Below are positions 34,797 to 43,009 of a stretch of DNA of 64,000 bases, piece after piece. Location: the NCBI GenBank assembly GCA_024693045.1, contig JAILLQ010000045.1:62001-126000 (forward strand), in the 5' to 3' direction. This DNA is from Treponema sp. GTDB taxonomy: Bacteria; Spirochaetota; Spirochaetia; Treponematales; Treponemataceae. The notes below the pieces were generated by a model. It made no database searches, had not been told where the DNA came from, and saw only the letters and a program-made list of their open reading frames with translations. A program made the translations under genes and the position numbers. The stretch's first letter is position 1, and each line of letters opens with the position of its first letter.

Positions 34797-36038
34797 TTAG
34801 AATAAAGACTTCAGAATTTTTAATATTTTATTCTCTGTATTTCCAGATTTTTCATACTTCTGACGTTTTTTTACACTCTTTCCTGCAACCCGGCCGGAAT
34901 TATCTTTACAAGCACGAACAAGACCGATTACAGTCGCCCATTCAGGACCTGCATAATCTTCTTCAATACCTCCCATTTTTTCAGGATTACCAATACGTAC
35001 ATTTTGAGTTCCAAAGGAATCCTGAACACACTCGAGTACACCATCCATTTTAGCGCCACCGCCAACAAGAATGATATTTCCAGAAATAGAAGTAAGAGTT
35101 GTTTTTTCAATAATCTTATTGATTACCATTTCACAGATTTCCTGTATTCTTGGTTCAATAATATCACATAAATCAGCCTGATAAATTTCTCTAGGAGGCT
35201 GACCTCCTACACCATGTATAATAACAGTGCGTTTTGGATCTACATTATCCATACAGCAACAACCAGCTTCCAGTTTAATTCTTTCTGCTTCTGCATAAGG
35301 AACACCAAGAACCAAAGCTATATCATTTGTTACAAGGTTTCCTCCCACAGGAATAGATGCTGTACATACAGGAGCCCCATTCAAAAGAACAAGAATGTCA
35401 GTTGAACCTGCACCCAAATCTATAACAATAGAACCAAGTTCCATCTCATCATCATTTACAACGGCATGTGTAGCAGCCAAAGTTTTTAGAAAAACATGGT
35501 CCAATACATAACCGGCTCTATCTATACAAGTAGCAATATTTTGAATTGTGCTTTTTGAAGCAGTAATTATATGAACCGCCGCTTCAAGACAAACTCCTAG
35601 TCTGTGCAAAGGATCTTTTATTCCACGGACATTATCAACAATATATTCCTGTGTGATAACATGAAGCATTTTTCTGTCTAAAGTAAGCTGAACAGCAGTA
35701 GCAGATTCCCTAACTCTTTCAAGATCACTTTCAGAGATTTCTCCCTGAGGTTTTCCCTTTCTAGATACAGCAACTTTCCCCGTTGCGTTTAATCCTTCTA
35801 TCAAATCTCCGCCGACAATTGTATTGCAAACACGAACTTCAACACCAGCATTCTGCTCAGCTTCTTCAATGGCATTTCTAATTGCTGTAGAAGCCCCCTC
35901 GATATTTACAATATTTCCCTGTCTTAACCCCAGAGATTTTTCACATGAAGTACCAATTATTTTAAGCTGACCATCTTCATCGTAATCAGCTATAGCAACG
36001 CGAATCCAACAAGTTCCTATGTCTAGACCAACAATCAT
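34797..36038 (-). CDS. ftsA: Cell division actin-like protein FtsA
   Basis: An actin-like membrane tether of FtsZ. The actin phosphate-1 motif is VGLDIGTCWIRVAIAD, phosphate-2 is SIVIDLGAGSTDI, the adenosine motif is ILVGGGAKMDGV, and an SHS2-like 1C domain sits between. The C-terminal residues (KILKILKSLF) make the membrane-targeting amphipathic helix. 413 residues. The SD AGGAAA precedes the ATG. It follows ftsQ by 5 nt and precedes ftsZ. Confidence 0.96.
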   Translation of the reverse strand: MIVGLDIGTCWIRVAIADYDEDGQLKIIGTSCEKSLGLRQGNIVNIEGASTAIRNAIEEAEQNAGVEVRVCNTIVGGDLIEGLNATGKVAVSRKGKPQGEISESDLERVRESATAVQLTLDRKMLHVITQEYIVDNVRGIKDPLHRLGVCLEAAVHIITASKSTIQNIATCIDRAGYVLDHVFLKTLAATHAVVNDDEMELGSIVIDLGAGSTDILVLLNGAPVCTASIPVGGNLVTNDIALVLGVPYAEAERIKLEAGCCCMDNVDPKRTVIIHGVGGQPPREIYQADLCDIIEPRIQEICEMVINKIIEKTTLTSISGNIILVGGGAKMDGVLECVQDSFGTQNVRIGNPEKMGGIEEDYAGPEWATVIGLVRACKDNSGRVAGKSVKKRQKYEKSGNTENKILKILKSLF

Positions 36039-36043
36039 TTTTC

Positions 36044-36907
36044 CTACCCGTTAGTACGCTTCCTGTATGAAACTGAGCCATAGCGCAAATCAATTTCTGA
36101 CACATCAGGTTCAATTCGATTTACAACATCTAAGGCAACCATCATATATTTTAAAGCGTCTTCATTTAATGTTCGGTCAGTAAGTACTTTTATTTTAGCA
36201 CCAGCTGGAATTAAAACTAATTCATAATTGCCATACTCTTTTTGAATTACACAAATTTCACTTACAGACGCAAGATATTTATGTCCATTCTTTTGAATTT
36301 CTGCAATCTGGTCAAGTAAAGGGCGAAATTTCAAAGGAATTCTCATTCCTTCCGTCATGTGCTCAACAGGTAAGCCGGAAATAATCGGCACAATATTCAC
36401 TTCAGAAGGATCTGTAAATCTTTCAGGAAATAAAACTCCACTGCGGTCAATCTGGACAGCCCTGCTTCTTCCACCTTGATTAATAAATGTGACAGCAACA
36501 GGTTCTCTTTCAACAACAGAAATATAGATACGGTTAGGAAATACTTTTTTTACAGATACCGAAGAAATTCCACTAACACTTGCCAGAATAGAAACAGCTG
36601 TATTTTCGTTAAAATCATACCAGTTGTGAGAATTCATAGGACGCAAAAGTTCAACTAACTCCCTGGGAGTGTAATTCTTTGCTCCAGACACAGAAACCTG
36701 AGGCGAGTTCATGCTTGGACGGATGAACTTATAGAAGAAAAATTCAAAAACAATACAAGCTGAAAGCAAAATAAAAATTATCTTGATTGCTCTTGTCACA
36801 CCATCCTCTTTTACAGAACTTTCATTACTTTTTTCTGCTGCAACTTTAGAGTTTGCAAACACATCCTCATTTTCATATTCTTCAAATCTAATTGAAAAAT
36901 CACTCAT
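36044..36907 (-). CDS. ftsQ: Cell division protein FtsQ/DivIB
   Basis: A bitopic divisome protein: a cytoplasmic acidic N-terminus, one transmembrane helix at about 40-58, a POTRA domain (about 70-140, NSPQVSVSGAKNYTPRELVE) and a beta domain. 287 residues. The ATG at 36907 overlaps the ftsW 3' end by 8 bp, with GGAGTAG upstream. Assignment rests on the topology, the POTRA pattern (FPNRIYISVVEREPVAV) and the ftsW-ftsQ-ftsA-ftsZ order. Confidence 0.88.
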   Translation of the reverse strand: MSDFSIRFEEYENEDVFANSKVAAEKSNESSVKEDGVTRAIKIIFILLSACIVFEFFFYKFIRPSMNSPQVSVSGAKNYTPRELVELLRPMNSHNWYDFNENTAVSILASVSGISSVSVKKVFPNRIYISVVEREPVAVTFINQGGRSRAVQIDRSGVLFPERFTDPSEVNIVPIISGLPVEHMTEGMRIPLKFRPLLDQIAEIQKNGHKYLASVSEICVIQKEYGNYELVLIPAGAKIKVLTDRTLNEDALKYMMVALDVVNRIEPDVSEIDLRYGSVSYRKRTNG

Positions 36908-38099
36908 AAGACTCTACTCCGTCAATACTTTCTAATTCTACATATTCATCATATATATCATCGTTATCTTCACTGTCACATCTTGATGCATTAACGACAA
37001 ATCCACACATACACAGGGTTATTATTATCGAACTTCCCCCCAGACTAAAAAATGGAAGAGGAATACCCGTTGAAGGAAGAGCCCCACAAACAACCCCACA
37101 ATTTATCAAGGTTTGAAAAATTATCATCGAAATAAAGCCAAAAGCACCAAATGCTGCAAATCGGTTTTTACATTCCAATGCTATTTTCAATCCTCTCCAG
37201 GCAAAAAAGCCTAACATGGCAAAGTAACATATAACCCCGCCAAACCCCATTGCTTCAGCCCAACTGGCAAAAATGTAGTCAGCCTGAACTTCTGGTATTC
37301 GATTACTCTGTACCAGTTTAGAGCCAATACCAGCTCCCCAAAATCCCCCGGCGCTTATAGCTCTTTTCGCTGCCATACTCTGGTAATTTCCAGAATCGAG
37401 CCTTTCATTTGGATTCAAAAATGAAATTATTCGCTCAATTCTATATTCTTCAGAAAGCAAAAAGTAAGCAAAAGCTAAAGAAGCTAGAAAACCAATAAAC
37501 CAAATCCATCTGATTTTCATGCCGCATGCCCAAAAAAAGATGCAGCAAAAAACAAACAGAAAAATTGAAGTTGAAAAGTCCTTCTGCAGCAGTACAAGAG
37601 TGATAAACAAAAGCATCACAAGAACAGCATTCAAGACATTTCGGTTTTCTTTTACAGAAATATTCATCTGCTTATCAAAATAATTTGCAAGATAAATAAT
37701 TATCGTAAATTTTACAACTTCAGAAGACTGAAGTGTGAAATTCATAGGCATTTTTATCCATCGCCTTGCCCCGTTCTTTTCTACAGAAAGACCAGGCACA
37801 AAAGTCAGAATACAAATCACCAGAGTAAAAACTGTAATTATAGGTAAAAATTTTCTTACAGTTTTTAATGGCATTAAAGCCAAAATCAAAAATCCCAGCA
37901 AACCTACCAAAACGCAGATAAACTGTCGTCTGAAAAAGTAAAATGAATCATCAAAAATTCTTGCTGCGTAATTTTGAGAACAAAAATATAGTGTAAAAAG
38001 ACCAAAACCAAGCATAAGAATAACTGCTACAGAAAATCCCACATCACTTTTTTTATACTGGTCAATTGGACGGTCTGCAAAAAAACTATAACTGCCCAA
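36900..38099 (-). CDS. ftsW: Septal peptidoglycan polymerase FtsW
   Basis: A SEDS-family glycosyltransferase with about ten transmembrane helices. Typical SEDS signatures are present: RRWIKMPMNFTLQSSEVVKF (the usual QPSE is QSSE), a long WAEAMGFGG-type loop (DYIFASWAEAMGFGG) and SSIIITL after PFFSLGG. The start is TTG at 38099, with GAGGTGG 6 nt upstream. Its usual transpeptidase partner (FtsI/PBP2b) is not in this cluster. 399 residues. Confidence 0.93.
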   Translation of the reverse strand: MGSYSFFADRPIDQYKKSDVGFSVAVILMLGFGLFTLYFCSQNYAARIFDDSFYFFRRQFICVLVGLLGFLILALMPLKTVRKFLPIITVFTLVICILTFVPGLSVEKNGARRWIKMPMNFTLQSSEVVKFTIIIYLANYFDKQMNISVKENRNVLNAVLVMLLFITLVLLQKDFSTSIFLFVFCCIFFWACGMKIRWIWFIGFLASLAFAYFLLSEEYRIERIISFLNPNERLDSGNYQSMAAKRAISAGGFWGAGIGSKLVQSNRIPEVQADYIFASWAEAMGFGGVICYFAMLGFFAWRGLKIALECKNRFAAFGAFGFISMIIFQTLINCGVVCGALPSTGIPLPFFSLGGSSIIITLCMCGFVVNASRCDSEDNDDIYDEYVELESIDGVESYE

Positions 38100-38100
38100 T

Positions 38101-39564
38101 TTATTCCACCTCTTTCAAAATAACAGGGATTAATCTTTCAAGCGCTATTCCATGACTTGCTTTTAAGAGAACAACGTCTCCGTCTTTTGCAAAATTTAAT
38201 ATATTTTCAGCAGCTTCCTGAATTGATTGCTCGTCATGAGAAGGTATGTATTTGGTATTTACAAAACCCACTCTCAAGGCTTCTTCATAACCACTTTTCA
38301 TTTCTTCGCCGATAAGAATCAACAGCCCAGGTTTAGCTTTAATTGCCTTAGAAGTTACACGTGCATGTTCCTGTGCCGATTTTTCTCCAAGCTCAAGCAT
38401 ATCACCCAATACAAAAATTTTACTTCCAACATTATCGATTGAACTGCAGAAATCCAGAACATTTAAAACAGAATCTGGATTCGCATTGTAACAATCCTTT
38501 ATCAGGGTAATCTTTACACCGGTTTTTAGAACTACATCCTTTGTTTCCATTCTACCAGAAGGAGTTTCAAATCGTTCAAGCCCAGCTTTTACTTGGCTTG
38601 CAGAAAGACCAAGAGCTTTACCCACTGCACAGGCAGCTAGTGCATTGCGATAGTTATATACACCTGGATTTTTTAAATAAATAACTTCGTTTTCAAATTT
38701 AAAGACAGTACCTTCAAGGCCACAATCCTTAATAAACTGGGCAGAACTGTTACTCATTGGAACAGATGTTCCGTAATAAGTAACAGTGCCCTTAACATTT
38801 TCTCCCAGGAAATCTTTAAATTCATCTTCAGCTGGAATAAAGGCCACACCATCAGAAGGGATAAAATTAAAAATCTTTCGTTTTTCAATTGCTATATTTT
38901 TTTGACTTCCAAGGATTCCAATGTGAGCAGTACCAATATTTGTAATAACTGCATACTTAGCTTTTAAAACAGCAGATATTTCCCCGATTTCATCAACGCG
39001 ATTCATACCCATTTCAAAAACACCTACCTGATGTTCTTTTCGGATATTAAAAACAGAAAGAGGAAGCCCTGTTTCAGAATTGAAATTACCCTGTGTATAA
39101 ACAACAAAATACTTCTGTTTCAAAACAGAAACAATCATTTCCTTAGTTGTTGTTTTTCCACTAGAACCGGTAATACCAATTTTTATAAGATTAGGAAACT
39201 TTTCTACATATGCAGCAGCCAAAGACTGAAGCGCATGCAAGGTATTTTCTACCAAAACAAAGAAAAGCCCCTTGTTACTTTCCAATAAAGAGTCATACAC
39301 ACTAGAAGAAGAATCATATTCACTTTTATTAATTAAAATTACTCTTGCACCCTTTTCAACAGCCTGAGGAACATACTTATGTCCATTCTGATTTTCCCCA
39401 ATCAAGGGAACAAACAATGACATTTCTTTTACGCTACGGCTATCAGTTGTTACAGATGTAAAGCAGAAGTCTTTCCCATCTGCAGAAGCAAGCACATGAC
39501 TTTCAGGAATACCCTTAAGAACCTCATCAAGATTCATTAATGATACCATCTCTTCTCTCCTCAT
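38101..39564 (-). CDS. murF: UDP-MurNAc-tripeptide-D-Ala-D-Ala ligase MurF
   Basis: MurF adds D-Ala-D-Ala to UDP-MurNAc-tripeptide in peptidoglycan precursor synthesis. The ATP-binding motif is GITGSSGKTTTKEM, with later Mur ligase motifs GVFEMGMNRVDEIGEI and KDCYNANPDSV (the CYNANP block is MurF-specific). 487 residues. The ATG at 39564 has GGAG 7 nt upstream and overlaps the ftsL stop; an internal ATG at 39549 also has an SD. It is the only Mur ligase in the cluster. Confidence 0.95.
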   Translation of the reverse strand: MRREEMVSLMNLDEVLKGIPESHVLASADGKDFCFTSVTTDSRSVKEMSLFVPLIGENQNGHKYVPQAVEKGARVILINKSEYDSSSSVYDSLLESNKGLFFVLVENTLHALQSLAAAYVEKFPNLIKIGITGSSGKTTTKEMIVSVLKQKYFVVYTQGNFNSETGLPLSVFNIRKEHQVGVFEMGMNRVDEIGEISAVLKAKYAVITNIGTAHIGILGSQKNIAIEKRKIFNFIPSDGVAFIPAEDEFKDFLGENVKGTVTYYGTSVPMSNSSAQFIKDCGLEGTVFKFENEVIYLKNPGVYNYRNALAACAVGKALGLSASQVKAGLERFETPSGRMETKDVVLKTGVKITLIKDCYNANPDSVLNVLDFCSSIDNVGSKIFVLGDMLELGEKSAQEHARVTSKAIKAKPGLLILIGEEMKSGYEEALRVGFVNTKYIPSHDEQSIQEAAENILNFAKDGDVVLLKASHGIALERLIPVILKEVE

Positions 39565-39863
39565 TTATTTACTCCGTTCATTTCAACACGAACTATATCT
39601 TCTGTTTCAGCTTTATGCATTCCAAGTTCTTCTGTTGCAATTCTTTCAATTCTATCTGTACTAGAAAGCAGACTAATGTCGCTTACCAACTTTTTGTTCT
39701 GTTCTATAAGTCTTTCCTGTTTCTTTTCTAATTCAGCAATTTCTTTAGAAAGATCAGAAAAACGTTTTGTCTGAATCCCGTAAGCAATCAAAACCAAGGG
39801 AATTAAAAGGGCAAGAATGCAGGTCAGAAGATTCAAAAGTTTTTCTTTTGTTACTAACTTCAT
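39561..39863 (-). CDS. ftsL: FtsL-like septum formation protein
   Basis: A 100-residue bitopic protein: a short cytoplasmic N-terminus, one transmembrane helix (about 8-28), then a leucine-zipper-like coiled coil (FSDLSKEIAELEKKQERLIE) and a conserved end (RIERIATEELGMHKAE) that matches the FtsL/DivIC family. The TAATG overlap with rsmH and 4-bp overlap with murF fit the standard mraZ-mraW-ftsL order. FtsL helps recruit FtsW-FtsI activity. Confidence 0.85.
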   Translation of the reverse strand: MKLVTKEKLLNLLTCILALLIPLVLIAYGIQTKRFSDLSKEIAELEKKQERLIEQNKKLVSDISLLSSTDRIERIATEELGMHKAETEDIVRVEMNGVNK

Positions 39864-40852
39864 TAATAGCCCTCCACACCATAAAGATGATATTCACTTG
39901 CGTTTTGAATTTTTCTTACAACTCGTAATTTTGCACTTCTACTTGGTGAATTTACACGAACTTCTTCTTCACTTGGACCAACAGGTTTTCGTGTTATAAG
40001 TTCGGCACACTGTTTTCCACCACAACGACAGACTGCAACTTCAGGAGGACAAACACATTGCTTTCCTAAATTTTTAAAATAATTTTTTACAATTCTGTCT
40101 TCCAACGAATGGAAAGTTATTACACCTAGTTTTCCACCAACATTCAAAAGATTGAAGGCCTTGTGCAAAGCTTCAGGAATATGCTTTAACTCACTATTCA
40201 CTCTTATTCGTAAAGCCTGAAAAGTTCTTGTAGCAGGATGAATAGGTCCATAGCGATAACTTCCTGGAACCGAATCAAAAATAATGTCTGCCAAAGCTTT
40301 AGAAGATTCAATCTTACCATTTGCCCGAGCAGCCACTATACCATGAGCAATCCGTCGGCTTAATTTTTCCTCGCCATACAAATAAATCAGATTTGCAAGC
40401 TCTTCCTCTCTCATACCATTGACAATTTCCGCAGCCGATTCATTTTCAGAATTCGGATCCAAGCGCATATCCAATGGTTCATCGTATCGGAAAGAAAAAC
40501 CGCGACCGGACTTTTCATAATGGAAAACCGAAATCCCTAAATCAAATAAAATAAGATCAGGTTTCGGATATTCCTCCGGATAATGAGCATAAAAGTCATT
40601 AAACCAGCCGTTATAAAAATGCATTCTGTCACCAAAAGGAGAAAGTCTTTCTTTCGCCCTAGACTGAATAACAGAATCTGCATCAATACCAATAACATTT
40701 AAAGATGGAAATTTTGAAAGAAAAGCATTTGAATGTCCCCCTTCACCTAAAGTAGAATCCACCATCCATGCTGTTTTCTCAAAAGGCTCACCCACAGGGC
40801 TTAACAATTCAAGACAAGGCTCCAACAGAACCGGAGTATGAACGACTTCCAC
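39863..40852 (-). CDS. rsmH: 16S rRNA (cytosine(1402)-N(4))-methyltransferase RsmH
   Basis: RsmH (MraW) methylates N4 of C1402 in the 16S rRNA P site. It has HTPVLLEPCLELL at the start, SAM-binding VDSTLGEGGHSNAFL, ILFDLGISVFHYE, the RGFSFRYDEPLDMR block and RTFQALRIRVN, plus a Cys-rich stretch (CVCPPEVAVCRCGG). The usual SSxQ in the DLGVSS motif is altered to ISVFH. The start is GTG with GAGGTGG upstream. 329 residues, 43 nt after mraZ. Confidence 0.95.
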   Translation of the reverse strand: MEVVHTPVLLEPCLELLSPVGEPFEKTAWMVDSTLGEGGHSNAFLSKFPSLNVIGIDADSVIQSRAKERLSPFGDRMHFYNGWFNDFYAHYPEEYPKPDLILFDLGISVFHYEKSGRGFSFRYDEPLDMRLDPNSENESAAEIVNGMREEELANLIYLYGEEKLSRRIAHGIVAARANGKIESSKALADIIFDSVPGSYRYGPIHPATRTFQALRIRVNSELKHIPEALHKAFNLLNVGGKLGVITFHSLEDRIVKNYFKNLGKQCVCPPEVAVCRCGGKQCAELITRKPVGPSEEEVRVNSPSRSAKLRVVRKIQNASEYHLYGVEGY

Positions 40853-40895
40853 TTTTTTCCACCTCGAATTAGCAAACTAACTCTAAAATTTATTT

Positions 40896-41336
40896 TTAGA
40901 AGCTGATTGAATTTAATTCTTCACTAGCTTCCAAAAGATTATCTGCATTAGCAGTTAAATAAGTCTCATAAGAAGCAGAATCCCAAATTTCAAGGTATTT
41001 TCCGTTTCCAAGAAGGACACAATCTTTATTCAAAGAAGCATAACTCCTGAGACTTTGAGGAATAGAAAGGCGACCGGATTTATCAAACTCGATTTCCTGA
41101 GCTGGCGAAATAAAACTACGCATAACAAGTCTGCTTTTCGCACTGAATGGTGAAGCATTTTCCATAACTTTTGAAGAAAGAGATTCCCATTCCTCAGGAG
41201 TAAAAAGCCATAGACAGTGGTCAACAATTGCCTGAGTTACAATAAGCACGTTAGATGTAATTCCGGTACGAATTTTAGAAGGAATCATAATCCTCCCTTT
41301 TTCGTCCAGAGTGCTGCTGTATTCTCCTGTTAGCAA
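40896..41336 (-). CDS. mraZ: Transcriptional regulator MraZ (AbrB-like)
   Basis: MraZ is a doubled SpoVT/AbrB-fold DNA-binding protein that controls the dcw operon. The two half-sites are LDEKGRIMIPSKIR and FDKSGRLSIPQSLR. I place the start at the TTG at 41336, because family members begin M-L/F-x-GEY and TTG-CTA-ACA-GGA-GAA gives MLTGEY, with GGAG 5 nt upstream. A GTG further upstream (41357) lies inside the MraZ-box repeats. About 146 residues. It is the first gene of the division cluster, with promoter TTGACT-16-TAAAAT and four 10-bp-spaced boxes. Confidence 0.93.
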   Translation of the reverse strand: MLTGEYSSTLDEKGRIMIPSKIRTGITSNVLIVTQAIVDHCLWLFTPEEWESLSSKVMENASPFSAKSRLVMRSFISPAQEIEFDKSGRLSIPQSLRSYASLNKDCVLLGNGKYLEIWDSASYETYLTANADNLLEASEELNSISF

Positions 41337-41342
41337 TGTCAC

Positions 41343-41377
41343 TCCACTACCTACCACTTTTTCCCACTTTTTCCCAC
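41343..41377 (-). promoter_or_regulatory. MraZ-box operator: four repeats at 10-bp spacing
   Basis: On the minus strand GTGGG (41377-41373), GTGGG (41367-41363), GTGGT (41357-41353) and GTGGA (41347-41343) recur at exactly 10-bp intervals. The first two are part of a perfect GTGGGAAAAA repeat. This matches the TGGG-type, 10-bp-periodic box known for MraZ autoregulation in other bacteria. The array spans from just after the predicted transcription start to the ribosome site, and the fourth box contains the SD GGAG. Confidence 0.85.
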
Positions 41378-41386
41378 TTATCTATT

Positions 41387-41414
41387 ATTTTAATTAAAAA
41401 ATTTGTAAAGTCAA
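41387..41414 (-). promoter_or_regulatory. Predicted sigma-70 promoter of the mraZ/dcw operon
   Basis: TTGACT (41414-41409), a 16-bp spacer and TAAAAT (41392-41387) on the minus strand. The start point would fall near 41380, immediately before the first MraZ box, so MraZ bound there would block initiation or early elongation. Confidence 0.65.
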
Positions 41415-41492
41415 TGAACAAATACGCCGAAAATAAAAAAGTTTTGAATATTTTTTCAATACCTCGATAAGTCTGTATAGCAAGTTATTTGT

Positions 41493-42233
41493 ATGGTATT
41501 TACTAAGAAAATGATAAACACTTATAACGAAAGTTCCCTGCACAAAAGTTTAAAAACCCTTTACTCGATAAATAACGATTCACAAATAGAAGTAGAAAGA
41601 GACGGACACATTTACGACATTTTACAAAAAGACGGAAGAGTAATCGAAATACAAACTAAAAATGTAAGCAAGTTATATTCCAAAATTAAAGATGCTATAG
41701 ATAAAGGACACAAATGTTTAATTGTTCATCCAATTGTGAACGAAAAAATAATAATCACAAAAGACAGCAGCGGAAAAATATTAAGTAAAAGAAAAAGTCC
41801 TAAAAAAGAAAGCATATATCACTTATTCAGGGAATTAACAGGTATTTATCCCCTTCTTTTAGATAAAAATTTTTCACTTGAACTCCCCTTTGTTTCAATA
41901 ACCGAAGAAAGATTAAAAACAGAAGATAAGGTCCAAAGCAAAAATAAAAAAAGGCGATTTAAAAAAGACTGGATAAAAATTGACAAGAAATTAAACTTTA
42001 TAAGCGAAAGAAAAATATTTTCATCAAAAGAAGATTACATGAGTCTTATTCCATTCAAAAAAGGAGAAGATTTTACGGTAAATGATTTAAAAAAAAGAAT
42101 CCTACTTTTACATGATATACAAAAATCAGAATTAAATAATATCAGCTTAATGCTTTGGCTATACAGACACATGGGTCTTATAGAACTTATCGGTAAAGAA
42201 GGAAGAAGTTACCTGTACAGAATTTCAGAATAA
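41493..42233 (+). CDS. Uncharacterised protein with PD-(D/E)XK-like motif and winged-helix C-terminus
   Basis: I recall a widespread family of about 250-residue uncharacterised proteins with this layout (possibly DUF8091; not checked). The N-terminal half has IEVERDGHIYDIL then GRVIEIQTKN, a spacing that resembles a PD-(D/E)XK nuclease core with Gln in place of Lys. The conserved middle (SKRKSPKKESIYHLFRELT, NFSLEL) is family-typical. The last 70 residues look like a winged helix (FTVNDLKKRILLL, LWLYRHMGLIELIGKEGRSY). The SD is weak, so the start could also be the ATG at 41514. It is divergent from mraZ (TTGAAT at 41444 and GATAAG at 41466 form a possible promoter) and ends at a strong terminator. 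Function unknown. Confidence 0.65.
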   Translation: MVFTKKMINTYNESSLHKSLKTLYSINNDSQIEVERDGHIYDILQKDGRVIEIQTKNVSKLYSKIKDAIDKGHKCLIVHPIVNEKIIITKDSSGKILSKRKSPKKESIYHLFRELTGIYPLLLDKNFSLELPFVSITEERLKTEDKVQSKNKKRRFKKDWIKIDKKLNFISERKIFSSKEDYMSLIPFKKGEDFTVNDLKKRILLLHDIQKSELNNISLMLWLYRHMGLIELIGKEGRSYLYRISE

Positions 42234-42241
42234 ATTTAAAA

Positions 42242-42275
42242 TAAAAAAAGGACTGTAAAACAGTCCTTTTTTTTA
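42242..42275. terminator. Bidirectional intrinsic terminator between the nuclease-like gene and flaA
   Basis: A 10-bp perfect stem (AAAGGACTGT, 42247-42256 / ACAGTCCTTT, 42260-42269) with a 3-nt loop, an A-tract to the left and T-tract to the right. It serves the plus-strand gene and the minus-strand flaA pair. Confidence 0.9.
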
Positions 42276-42289
42276 ACCTTTAACAGGAA

Positions 42290-43009
42290 CTACCAGTTAT
42301 CAGCCATATCATCTTCATCATGATTTTCCATATCATAAAGGTCAGTTACACAACGAAGATCATCAAAGTATACATAGTAAGTACCCTTTGCGAGCATTGG
42401 GTTACAATCTACACGGAAACCGATAATTCTCAAACCAGGACGATCTCCATAGTATGCACTATGCTGTACGATACCATGTTCGCTGTCTGGACTAGGAGGA
42501 ACAACACAAGTAAGTTTTTTCCATCCGCTGAATCCGAGATTTCCCATATAAAGTTCATAATTGCGACCAAAGTAATCTTCAATCAAGATATAAAGATCAT
42601 GTCCCTGGTTACGACCACAAACCCACATAGAAATAGTCTTTGTAATACCTTCAATTGGAATTGGTCTCTGTGAAGTAATGTAGAATGAATTGATTCCGCG
42701 ACGGAAGAATTCAACCTTCATACCCAAAACCTGAGTATCATCTTCAGGATTACTTTCTTCACCCTTTACAGGTTCCTTCATTGCTGGAGAACCCTGGAAA
42801 TTACGTGCAGAAATTACACCATAGTCAGGAGACATATGGACATTCCATGCACCTTCACGTTCAAATTTATCAAGAGAGATTTCTCTAAGAGCCTGCATTG
42901 CAGAATCATTACCTACAACTTCAGGATTAGGATCATCAACAATACTGTTCTGAGCAAAAGCCAAACCAGCTAATAAAGCTACAAGAGCTGCTGCAAGAAA
43001 CTTTTTCAT
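42290..43009 (-). CDS. flaA: Flagellar filament outer-layer (sheath) protein FlaA, second copy
   Basis: FlaA proteins form the sheath around the FlaB core of spirochaete periplasmic flagella and are exported by the Sec route. It has a signal peptide (MKKFLAAALVALLAGLAFAQ) and the FlaA-family core: VEFFRRGINSFYITSQRP, MWVCGRNQGHDLYILIEDYF, MGNLGFSGWKKL and FRVDCNPMLAKGTYYVYFDD. 239 residues with an acidic tail. Its start overlaps the upstream flaA-like gene by one base (TAATG) with a strong SD (GGAGG). The pair, beside fba, matches the T. pallidum arrangement as I remember it. Confidence 0.9.
   Translation of the reverse strand: MKKFLAAALVALLAGLAFAQNSIVDDPNPEVVGNDSAMQALREISLDKFEREGAWNVHMSPDYGVISARNFQGSPAMKEPVKGEESNPEDDTQVLGMKVEFFRRGINSFYITSQRPIPIEGITKTISMWVCGRNQGHDLYILIEDYFGRNYELYMGNLGFSGWKKLTCVVPPSPDSEHGIVQHSAYYGDRPGLRIIGFRVDCNPMLAKGTYYVYFDDLRCVTDLYDMENHDEDDMADNW

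Noticed and set aside
41336..41357. mraZ start at GTG 41357
   Set aside because: The codon is inside the MraZ-box repeats and would add seven residues not seen in the family; the TTG at 41336 has a correct SD.
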